Below, piece after piece: positions 30,118 through 38,823 of a stretch of DNA of 38,823 bases. The stretch lies in contig WRNB01000007.1 in the NCBI GenBank assembly GCA_009776805.1, positions 1 to 38,823 on the forward strand, written 5' to 3'. The stretch is from Candidatus Bathycorpusculum grumuli (GTDB lineage: Archaea; Thermoproteota; Bathyarchaeia; Bathyarchaeales; Bathycorpusculaceae). The position numbers and the translations under genes were made by a program. The notes beneath the pieces are model-generated. The model was given only the letters and a program-made list of their open reading frames with translations. It was not told where the DNA came from and searched no databases. The stretch's first letter is position 1. Every line of letters begins with the position of its first letter.

Positions 30118-31055
30118 TATTCTTTTGCCTCTTCAGTTTTTTCTTCTGCTACAGGTATTGACTTTGCTGCTGAAGTGGATTTGGCCTCAACAACTGGAAC
30201 CGATTCAGCCTCAACAACTGGAACCGATTCAGCCTCAACAACTGGAACCGATTCAGCCTCAACAACTGGAACCGATTCAGCCTCAACAACTGGAACCGAT
30301 TTAACTTTCTTTTCTACTGGTGTTGTTGCTGGATCATCTGTAACTTCTTGCGCCGTTATTAGGTTATCTGGTTTTGGTTCTGGTTTTGGTTGTGCTTTTG
30401 GTTTTGGCGGTTTAATTGTAACTGGAGGGGCTGCAATTATTTGTGGCTCTTCTTTAGGTAATTCTGTTACTATCTTTATCTTGTCTGGAAATTGTGCATC
30501 TGGAGGCATGATTTTTACACGTACACCAAGCATACCTGGTTTTAGTTGGACATGTGCTTCAGCTTTTTTCATGTAACGTAGTGCTGGCTCTCCACATCTT
30601 GGGAAATATCCTGCACGGAATTTCTCAAATCTTGCGCGTTCTGTGCGGAGTTTACCGCTAATAACAATTTCACATCCTAATGCGCCTGCTTCCATAACTT
30701 GATTAAGTGCCCAAAAACCTGCACGTCTGAAGTGTACGCCTCTTTGTAATGCGGATGAAACGCGGTTTGCAACAACTATTGCATTAAATTCTGGAATTTC
30801 GATTTCGGAAACACTGATTTGGGGATTTGAGAGTTTAAAATTCTCTTCTAAGGATAAAGCGAGCTCTTTAATGGTTTCTCCACCTCGGCCGATGACCAAA
30901 CCTGGTCTCATAACGTAGATAACTACATGTGTTCCAAGGGGTGTTTTGGAAATATTAACTCCGCCGTATCCGGCGCGTTCAAGTTTTTTCTGTAAGAACT
31001 CATCTATTTCGTTTCTTTTTATTGATTCAGTTATAAAGCGTTTAACTATCGACAT
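30117..31055 (-). CDS. rps3: 30S ribosomal protein uS3 with repetitive C-terminal extension
   Basis: KH domain VIYVMRPGLVIGRGGETIKELALSLEENF; C-terminal (SVPVVEAE)n repeats. Confidence 0.97.
   Translation of the reverse strand: MSIVKRFITESIKRNEIDEFLQKKLERAGYGGVNISKTPLGTHVVIYVMRPGLVIGRGGETIKELALSLEENFKLSNPQISVSEIEIPEFNAIVVANRVSSALQRGVHFRRAGFWALNQVMEAGALGCEIVISGKLRTERARFEKFRAGYFPRCGEPALRYMKKAEAHVQLKPGMLGVRVKIMPPDAQFPDKIKIVTELPKEEPQIIAAPPVTIKPPKPKAQPKPEPKPDNLITAQEVTDDPATTPVEKKVKSVPVVEAESVPVVEAESVPVVEAESVPVVEAESVPVVEAKSTSAAKSIPVAEEKTEEAKE
30185..30300. repeat. 24-bp in-frame tandem repeat (5 copies) in rps3
   Basis: caacaactggaaccgattcagcct repeated with near identity starting 30188, 30212, 30236, 30260, 30284. 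Confidence 0.95.
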
Positions 31056-31057
31056 GC

Positions 31058-31534
31058 CTATTCTCCCGGTTTCTCATCTAGGACAATTTCAACGTGTGTT
31101 GTTGTGTTGTATTTGGGTGATGCTCTACCGTGTGCTCGTGGAGTGAAACGTTTAATTTTCATACCTGGATAGGCAGCAGCGTGAAAAATTCTCAGGCGAT
31201 CAACATCTAAGCCTTTATTTTCAGCGTTTGATTCTGCTGCTTCGATAACACGAAGGATCTGTGCAGACGTTTTTACTGGATATCTTCCAGCAAAAGTACG
31301 GACTAAACCACGTCTGTGGCCGAGTTTTTTCTTATATCTCACATAGGGGATAGCTTGCTTGAGTGTAATAACGTCACGCAAATAGTCTTTTGCGGTGCTA
31401 AGCATCATACCCCTTACAGCACGACAGACTTCTCTGGCGGCTTTGTGGGATATCTTTAATTCTCTTCCGCTTGCTTTCGCTGTTTTTTCTGAATCCAAGT
31501 TTTCTTGAGTAATGGAATATCCCCATTTTGGCAT
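31058..31534 (-). CDS. rpl22: 50S ribosomal protein uL22
   Basis: MPKWGYSITQENLDSEKTAKASGRELKISHKAAREVCRAVRGM; ggag ribosome-binding site before this ATG. Confidence 0.96.
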   Translation of the reverse strand: MPKWGYSITQENLDSEKTAKASGRELKISHKAAREVCRAVRGMMLSTAKDYLRDVITLKQAIPYVRYKKKLGHRRGLVRTFAGRYPVKTSAQILRVIEAAESNAENKGLDVDRLRIFHAAAYPGMKIKRFTPRAHGRASPKYNTTTHVEIVLDEKPGE

Positions 31535-32195
31535 TTTTAAATCTCCGATGCGCAATCACAGACGTAAAAGCAATTTATATGGCTTTCCGTATCACAACTA
31601 ATATTTCAATTCTAACGACCAATAAGTATCCTAGCGAAGGATCAATTCGAACGCGTGAGGTGTGTCAACAAACTTGAATACAACTATCAATATATAGTTT
31701 TTCCAAACACCCTAACACGAACAAAAAAAATAAAAACAAAAAAAACACTTAAAAACCCAAAAAAGACCTTGCTATTTAAAAAACAGGTAAAAACTTGATT
31801 TTAACAGTAGACATTAGGCACTAATCACCATTTTGATGAATTTGTTAGCGTAATTTCGCGATTTTTGTATTTTTACGCATTTGTTTTACTCATTTAACAG
31901 TGCATATACGCGATTTGAGAACACAAAAATAATAAGTACTAAAGCATAGTTTAAACAAAAATCCACACAAACGCGTCAAAAAATTAAGCCACAAACAATT
32001 TTGGGACAAAAAAGAACACATAAAAGTACCCTAACAAATTACCACAACATATACCTCAAATAGTTGAAATTAAAGTTTTTGAAGAAAAAAATAACATGTA
32101 TAAACCATCTGCTGAATTTGGAGAAAAGAACAAACTATCCAATTAAATGATATTAAACAAGTCCAACAGAGACTATATGAAAAGATTTTGTCGTA

Positions 32196-32273
32196 CCCTA
32201 CTCGGCTGAGCCGAAACCAAAACAAACAAAAAATCTACACGTTTTGCAAAGAATTTACCAGTAAGATACTAAA
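32196..32273 (-). repeat. dispersed leader element, copy C
   Basis: Reverse complement: agtatcttactggtaaattctttgcaaaacgtgtagattttttgtttgttttggtttcggctcagccgagtaggg; matches copies A and B. Confidence 0.75.
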
Positions 32274-32292
32274 CTCTCACAAAAAAACAATA

Positions 32293-32390
32293 GGCGACCT
32301 CCGAAAACCTATATTTTCCCAAAAATCACGTGCCGAAAACAGTGTAACTATGTTACTTAGTTTTTTGAAATGGGGTTTTCGGAGGCTGCC
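32293..32390. mobile_element. 98-bp MITE-like element, copy 2 (TSD AATA)
   Basis: ggcgacctccgaaaacc...ggttttcggaggctgcc; direct repeats aata at 32289-32292 and 32391-32394; inverse orientation to copy 1. Confidence 0.85.
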
Positions 32391-32799
32391 AATAAAAACA
32401 AAACAAAAACACTTACCAACCACATCACACAACAAACACACAAACAAAACAAAAAATATCAAATGTAAAAACAAAATTTCTATACAATATGTAAAAAAGT
32501 TCACGTGTAAGATATAATATTCACGTTTTTCGGATACCGATACGGCCACATAGATAACAAGTTTACAGACAACCTATGTTAGTTTGCGGTTGTGTTTGTT
32601 ATGATAAAGTAGATTTGCTGACATGTTTTTGCTTGTGTTTTTTTAATTTTATTGTTAAATGAATATTGATGCTTAGTTAAGAGAAAAATCGTCTCTGTAT
32701 GGGTGAAAAGTTAATTAGGCATGTTTTTTGAGTTAATTATATTAGTTATGTTATTTTATTTATATATCAGGTGTAATCATAGTATAGAGGACACTTGGT

Positions 32800-33570
32800 A
32801 TGGCTTGGTTTGACGATCCCACATTCATAATTGTTATCCTAGCTGTGGCGCTGTCGGTGATGGGATCGGCATTAGTGTTTTCTGGGATGAGGTTACGTGA
32901 TAGAAAGAAGCCTATAGTTGAAGAAAAACCTAAGGGTAAAGAGTCTAAGAATGTAAATTTAAATGTAGAGAGTTCTAATTCGCCGTTTAAAGTTTCAAAG
33001 AGTGTTCAAACAGTTATGGCTTCAAATGCTAAAGATGAGTTGCGTATTTTAGATTTAGAACGTGAAATTTTAGGAGATTCTATTAGACGGTTGTATGAGG
33101 CGCAGGCTGAGGGTAAGATTACTGAAAGTGAGCGTGACAGGCTTGCAACAACTTATAAGAATCGTATGAGTGTGATTAAGGATTCAATAGCTAAAGATGA
33201 GACTATTGTTGCGTTACATGAGCTTGAGGGTATGCAAGAGGATTTAATGCAACTTTTTAGTGAACGTTTTGGTGAGTTAACAAGTAAGGTGGAAGAGTTA
33301 CGAGGGAGGATTGATATTAAGCCGATAAGGGAAATTCCTATAAAGTTACCAACACCCATACAGACACAGATGGAATCTGAAGATGAGGAACCCGAGGAAG
33401 AAACATCGACACCTTCGACAAGTAGCAGTGAAGAAAAACCTAGGAAAAAACGTAAGCCACCTGTTGAAAAGTCTGATGTTAAAAGTGAGGCAGAGAAACG
33501 CATAGAGTCTATTAGAAGTGAAGTAGAGAAAGTGTTAGACAAGTTGGGGCAGATGGAAATTGAAAACTAG
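32800..33570 (+). CDS. hypothetical protein: N-terminal TM helix plus coiled coil, charged C-terminus
   Basis: DPTFIIVILAVALSVMGSALVFSGM then Glu/Lys-rich helical sequence; overlaps rpiA start. Confidence 0.8.
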   Translation: MAWFDDPTFIIVILAVALSVMGSALVFSGMRLRDRKKPIVEEKPKGKESKNVNLNVESSNSPFKVSKSVQTVMASNAKDELRILDLEREILGDSIRRLYEAQAEGKITESERDRLATTYKNRMSVIKDSIAKDETIVALHELEGMQEDLMQLFSERFGELTSKVEELRGRIDIKPIREIPIKLPTPIQTQMESEDEEPEEETSTPSTSSSEEKPRKKRKPPVEKSDVKSEAEKRIESIRSEVEKVLDKLGQMEIEN

Positions 33571-34267
33571 TGTAGAGTTAATTGTGGAGGCAAAAAAGAA
33601 TGCTGCACTTGAAGCAGTTAAGCATGTTAAAAACAATTCGGTTATTGGATTAGGAAGCGGTACTACTGTTGCGTTTGCTATAGAAGCGTTAGGTAAACGT
33701 GTGAGGGAAGAAAAAATAAAAATTTTAGGGATTCCTTCTTCGTATCAGGCGTTTCAACTTGCAGTTGAACATGGGATTCAGTTAACAACTCTTGATGAAC
33801 ATCCGGTAATTGATGTGACTATTGATGGTGCTGATCAGGTTACGCCGGAGCTTTATCTGATTAAGGGTATGGGAGCTGCTTTATTAAAAGAAAAAATTGT
33901 GGCCGCGGCAAGTAAATACAACATAATTATTGTTGATGAAAGTAAACGTGCTAAAGTTTTAGGTGAAAATAATCAAACAGTACCGGTTGAAGTTTTACCG
34001 TTCGCTGTGTCACTTGTAAAAAATAAAATTACCATGTTGGGTGGAACTGTTGTGGTTAGGGATGGGAAAGGTAAATTGGGGCCAATTATTACAGACAATG
34101 GAAACATGATAATTGACGTAAACTTTGGATTAATACCAAATCCTTGTGAGCTTGCAGTTAAAATGAAAAATATACCAGGTGTTGTTGAGACTGGATTTTT
34201 TATAGGTTTAACAGATCTTGTTTATGTTGCCACTGAAAACAACGTAGAAAAACTTGAAAATAAATAG
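33560..34267 (+). CDS. rpiA: ribose-5-phosphate isomerase A
   Basis: VIGLGSGTTVAFAIEALG, TIDGADQVTPELYLIKGMGAALLKEKIVA, VDESKRAKVLG; TTG start. Confidence 0.95.
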   Translation: MKTSVELIVEAKKNAALEAVKHVKNNSVIGLGSGTTVAFAIEALGKRVREEKIKILGIPSSYQAFQLAVEHGIQLTTLDEHPVIDVTIDGADQVTPELYLIKGMGAALLKEKIVAAASKYNIIIVDESKRAKVLGENNQTVPVEVLPFAVSLVKNKITMLGGTVVVRDGKGKLGPIITDNGNMIIDVNFGLIPNPCELAVKMKNIPGVVETGFFIGLTDLVYVATENNVEKLENK

Positions 34268-34310
34268 TTTTCAGGTTTCTCAAAAAAATTTTTATAAAAA
34301 TTGGTTGCTA

Positions 34311-34388
34311 CCTTGAAAGTGTTTTTCTGTTTTTGGGGTTCTTCCAACATCAACATAGTTGATGGTGAAGGCTCTCATGAAAATCTGC
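34311..34388 (+). repeat. hairpin repeat, locus 3 (1 unit)
   Basis: ttgaaagtgtttttctgtttttggggTTCTTCCAACATCAACATAGTTGATGGTGAAGGCTCTCATGAAAA; stem CATCAAC/GTTGATG. Confidence 0.7.
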
Positions 34389-35218
34389 CATAGATATCTT
34401 ACAATAATCCATTATACATTTAAAACTAATAATACAACAAAATAAAACCAACACTATATAACCATCAAACATCACCAAACAAAACCACACAACCACAACC
34501 AAACAACCAAACAAACCCAATGTTATAATGCTATCGTTAGTTAAGAACCGTAACTCTGCTGTTTTATCTCATAGTAGCTAGGAAAAATAGTAAATGTTAC
34601 ATTTACTGTATTCACTGCCCTTGTAAAGATTGCACTGTGACTTGGCTTATAAACTATTTTGACACATGATCCAAATTTTAAACCACTACTTTAACAGGCA
34701 ACATTTCCTAGTTTAAAAAAACAAAAAACACGTTTTTAGATGTAACAATTTTGGCTAAACAATACCAAAACTTCCTAAAACCAAAAATATAGACGCCAAA
34801 TATCGTTTTACATATCCAATTAGACACAAAGAAACTACCGGTTTGTAAGAAATATTAACCCGAACTTAAAACTAAAAAGATTGAAATCAACACACATTAA
34901 AAAACGAAAAAAAACAAGACCCAACCACACATATTTAACACTACAAAAAAAACTACCTACAACAATACAAAGATACCACAACAAATCCATAAAAATTTGA
35001 TACAAAACAACCACGTTACAAAAAAATATTCACTACATACAAACTATTTTTTCACAAAACACCTACATTCTTTTTTACACCCTCACACTCAATAAAACAT
35101 TATCTTTTAAGAACTTCAAACCCCTCTCTACACTGCGATTTACAATACCTACTTTTTCAGCAAGCTCAAATAGTTACCAACAGTTCCATAATCAACGACA
35201 ACATCTTTATTTAAACTT

Positions 35219-35276
35219 CATTTACACCGACATTTACACCGACATTTACACCGACATTTACACCGACATTTACACG
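35219..35276. repeat. 12-bp tandem repeat catttacaccga (~5 copies; further partial copies near 35319)
   Basis: catttacaccgacatttacaccgacatttacaccgacatttacaccgacatttacacg. Confidence 0.9.
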
Positions 35277-35507
35277 AAAACCAACACAAAAAACAACACC
35301 ACCAAACAAAAAACAACATTTACACCGACATTAACACCAACACAAATTATGTTACACACAAATTTAACTTAACACCTTTATTTCTAAAAAACGATTTAAA
35401 AACACCACTTTTTTACACCTAATTTTCACCTTATTAATACCCCTCACACTCAACTCACCCACAATAATAAAAAACAAACACAACACACAAATTACACAAA
35501 AAACTTA

Positions 35508-37070
35508 TCATAAAACCAACAAACTTTCCAAAAAAGGCACATCGACATTCAAAAGTTCACTTGGCTCAATCTTTTGCAATCCTCCACCATACACTCTCCC
35601 TTCATCACGCAACTTACCAGGAGCCATACCACTCAACATTTCCCATATCATCCGTTTTAAATCCGGCCTACGAACAATAACATCAGACAATAGTTTACGC
35701 GGATAAAGCGCAAGATAAGAATTAGTAACCGTTGCCTTTGAATTGTTAAGTATAAAACGAAAAGCACCACTATTTTCACCACTTTGACGCCCCATATAAG
35801 TACACACTATCATAGGAGCCTCACGCCGCTCTTGAAAATACCAACACCTACGAGCTTTACAAAGATACCCCTTAGCTACACTATCTCTACCACTTTCAAG
35901 ATAACTCCAAAGCTTAGGATACCTTTCCCTAATCTCATCTTCACCAAGCCGACAGTCAAGCAAAAACAACCGTTGCGACAAAAGAGGATTCCCAAATTCA
36001 TCCGATTCAATCTCTACTTCTTTAACATACCGTGCACTCGACAAAACTGGACGAAAAAATTCAAACGGCAAACCCAATTCAACAATACGCACCTCATCCA
36101 TTATAAAAAAATCATTACCACCAGTAGCAATACCACGCTTCACCTCAAAATAATCTTTGAGTTTTGGTACAGACAACTTTATACTACTTCTCTGAGGTAA
36201 ACATGGAAAACGAGACCACTTAGTTTCTCTTCTTAACGATTCAACACTAATAACTTTGCTTACCTGTGGCGAGTCTAAGGAGCCACCATAAGTAAATAGT
36301 ACACTTTGATTTCTAGGCGTCTTTTTTCTAAACCACACAACAGCTGAAGATACCAAAGCATCATCAAACTGAATATCAACAGGATTGAATCTATGTATTT
36401 GAAATAAATCTACCTTGTCTAGTAAAAAGTTTTTTACTGCTATCCCATAGTTTACATCCATAAACTCACTAGGTATTAACCACCCAGCCACTGCCCCTTC
36501 AGCCATCCACTGAATAGACTGTAAAAGAAAATGACAGTAAAGCCCCGCAAGACCCGACAAACTCACCCCAGACACCTGCTCTGTTTTACGCCTAATTTCC
36601 GCCTTGCGATATGCATCGATTAAATGATGACGTACATAGGGAGGATTACAGATAATAAAGTTGTAAGAATCATCTGGGTCAACCTCGGTAAAATCAGCAT
36701 TTATGATATTGACCCCATAATCAGCCCAAAGATCACATGCAACATTCGCAAATGACGGGTCGATTTCAACAACTGTAGCTTTAGTTATATTGTCAAACGT
36801 GGCTTTTTCAAAAAGTGCGGAATAGAACGCTCCTGTTCCAAAAGCAGGGTCAAAAAACCGTATATCCTTTGGCGTATCCATATGTTTGATGCCAAATGAC
36901 ACAATTTCACGAGCTAACAAGGTAGGTGTTGCAAACTGACCCAATCTACGCCGCTCATCAATAGACTTGCAAGTATTAAGCTCGTTTTGCAAGGATAACC
37001 GACGATTCTCAATAGATTCGTCTAAAGTCCAAACAGTACAAGATCGTCTATTCTGTGTTCCCATACCCAA
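35508..37070 (-). CDS. N6-adenine DNA methyltransferase of a type II R-M system (start uncertain)
   Basis: RRRLGQFATPTLLAREIVSFG, FFDPAFGTGAFYSAL, FIICNPPYVRHHLI (NPPY). Confidence 0.9.
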   Translation of the reverse strand: MGMGTQNRRSCTVWTLDESIENRRLSLQNELNTCKSIDERRRLGQFATPTLLAREIVSFGIKHMDTPKDIRFFDPAFGTGAFYSALFEKATFDNITKATVVEIDPSFANVACDLWADYGVNIINADFTEVDPDDSYNFIICNPPYVRHHLIDAYRKAEIRRKTEQVSGVSLSGLAGLYCHFLLQSIQWMAEGAVAGWLIPSEFMDVNYGIAVKNFLLDKVDLFQIHRFNPVDIQFDDALVSSAVVWFRKKTPRNQSVLFTYGGSLDSPQVSKVISVESLRRETKWSRFPCLPQRSSIKLSVPKLKDYFEVKRGIATGGNDFFIMDEVRIVELGLPFEFFRPVLSSARYVKEVEIESDEFGNPLLSQRLFLLDCRLGEDEIRERYPKLWSYLESGRDSVAKGYLCKARRCWYFQERREAPMIVCTYMGRQSGENSGAFRFILNNSKATVTNSYLALYPRKLLSDVIVRRPDLKRMIWEMLSGMAPGKLRDEGRVYGGGLQKIEPSELLNVDVPFLESLLVL

Positions 37071-37994
37071 TCTATCCCCTCTGCAGCTTCATATCCAAGA
37101 TAACCAGAATCAAAGTAGCCACATAAAAACAAGCAAAAACTAACATCCGCACCATAGGTGCTTTTAAGTTGTGCCATTTTCTGGGCTTCTTCTTTGCGCC
37201 GCTTATTGACGTTAGTAAAATCTCCGGCGGATTTTGCCTCAATCAAAAACGGTAAGTCACGTTTAGATGCATTCAATGGCATTATCACAACATCAACAGA
37301 AATATTCACTTTTGTTGGTGTACTGTCACCCTTTATAGAAACAGGCACATTTGTCCTAAACGAAAAAGTTCCCGCTTCCATCTCACTAAATTTGATACCC
37401 TCAACCTGACGATACCCTCTTGCTTTAAGCCACGTACCAATTGCAGTTAACTGACGCTTCTCTTGAGCATTACGGATAATAGGATCCGATACAGCTCCGC
37501 AAAGCCTATCGGCAATAATTGTTGCCGCACGGGTTATCTCGATTTTTGTGGCACCTACTGCCCTATTACGCCAGACAAATATGTCGGGGTCAACCATCTT
37601 TTCAATAACGCCAGATATACGCTTCAGAGCGGCATCAAGTTTACCGTTGGTTATGCGAGGGGGAAATCTTGGATTTGAAGAATCCTCCATGCTTTCAACA
37701 AGTGTCTTTGATACACCCGCCAACCCTACAAAGCGATCACGAGCAATGGATGGACAGGTAGACATACGAAGTATTAATAACACTTCAGGATGCCCTCTTA
37801 ATAACTCTAGAAATATCGCTAAGGTTATTTGTTGCTTTCAAGGTTTGCTCTACACGTTTAGCGGTAACTAAACGTGTTTCACGGAAGGCTTTAGGTGCAA
37901 ACTCCATAAACCAAATGTTATACAAATCAACAGACAGTGTTATATCCTGTTTCCATCTATCTGGATTATTACGGTTTACTGCTATATCTTGCAC
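37022..37994 (-). pseudogene. XamI-like restriction endonuclease, frameshifted near 37795
   Basis: N-terminal frame ...RWKQDITLSVDLYNIWFMEFAPKAFRETRLVTAKRVEQTLKATNNLSDISRVIKR joins the other frame HPEVLLILRMSTCPSIARDRFVGLAGVSKTLVESME...; PFLIEAKSAGD nuclease-like motif. Confidence 0.7.
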
Positions 37995-38384
37995 CGCCTT
38001 TTAAAGAAGTATTGGCTTTTCCAAGTTAATAATTTTATTGATATCTTCAACGTTAGTTACTCCTACGTTTACATTCTTTTTTGTCTCCTCGAATTCATAG
38101 TCACAACACCATTATTCTGATACCCAAAAATTTGCAAATTTTGGCCATGCATCAAAACAATTCATGATCGAAATTCAAAATATTTATGAACAAACCAAAC
38201 AAAACTACATACATCGCCAAAAACTTGGAAGAATAAATAGTTCTACGAGTCAAATACTTCAACCGCGTACGAAACATCAAACACTTAGCATTACAATTGT
38301 AAATGTGGTAAATATGACTTTGATACATGCCAACAACCCATCAAACCAAACCAACCCACAACTCAACATCAACAATCACCCTTG

Positions 38385-38823
38385 CTATTGCCACCAAACA
38401 ATAAAAACACAACAAATAAAACAAATTACAACTGCAATACTAAATAGACATGGGTTAGAAGGTTTATTTCTGAACGACTTATCTACAAGTGTTGATGTTG
38501 ACTTGTCAAGTTGTTTGATTTGGTCTATAGTTTGATGGTTTTGAAAGTATAGTTGACCTATTTTTCTTATGACACCTACCAAATTGGCGGGTACTTGATG
38601 CTGAGCATTTCAGCTTCAGCTGAACGATAAGTTTCTTTTGGGTTTTTGCAGTTTTTGTTTGTGCATTTATAGGCGTAACTTGTTACGTGTAGAGTTTCTT
38701 TTAGTGCTGTAAATGTTTTTGCGCCATGCTATGTGGCTTTGTTTTAGGTTTTTGTTGCAGTGTGGGCATAGGTTTATTTCTGGCTTAAAACATAGTTGTT
38801 TTGCTCTGCTGTATGTTTTTGGT
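38385..38823 (-). pseudogene. N-terminal region of a zinc-ribbon transposase, frameshifted, truncated by the window edge
   Basis: EINLCPHCNKNLKQSHIAWRKN / KTFTALKETLHVTSYAYKCTNKNCKNPKETYRSAEAEMLSIKYPP / NLVGVIRKIGQLYFQNHQTIDQIKQLDKS. Confidence 0.5.

Noticed and set aside
29963-30576. Plus-strand ORFs with DSASTTGT or PQQLEPIQ repeats
   Set aside because: Antisense readings of the rps3 tandem repeat; the minus-strand frame encodes an unambiguous uS3.

Overview
AT-rich archaeal window, tentatively Bathyarchaeia-like (from gene order and protein character only). The backbone is a fragmented S10/spc ribosomal cluster on the minus strand: uL22-uS3-uL29-Rpp29-uS17-uL14-uL24-eS4-uL5-uS14-uS8-uL6-eL32-eL19-uL18-uS5-uL30. 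A ~2.6 kb insertion follows (small heat-shock protein plus decayed transposase sequence), then uL15-SecY, then a plus-strand gene, then a DUF106/YidC-like protein and cytidylate kinase. Accessory regions carry a heterodimeric ABC exporter, a radical SAM protein, a GT2 glycosyltransferase, rpiA, an HEXXH protein pair, and two restriction-modification loci. In both R-M loci the methyltransferase ORF is intact and the endonuclease is frameshifted (HaeII-like and XamI-like). The most unusual signals are non-coding: (i) a 98-bp MITE-like element in two copies with matching terminal inverted repeats and 4-bp target duplications; (ii) a ~75-bp leader element with a CTCGGCTGAGCCGA-type hairpin, in three good copies each in the sense orientation of the next gene; (iii) a ~63-bp two-hairpin repeat family at three loci; (iv) a kilobase-scale strand-composition sawtooth, with T/G-rich leaders and A/C-rich trailers. 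A 419-aa gene that looks like a DUF2400-like domain joined to a PD-(D/E)XK-like domain lies between secY and the DUF106 gene. All family assignments come from reading the sequence; no database search was run.
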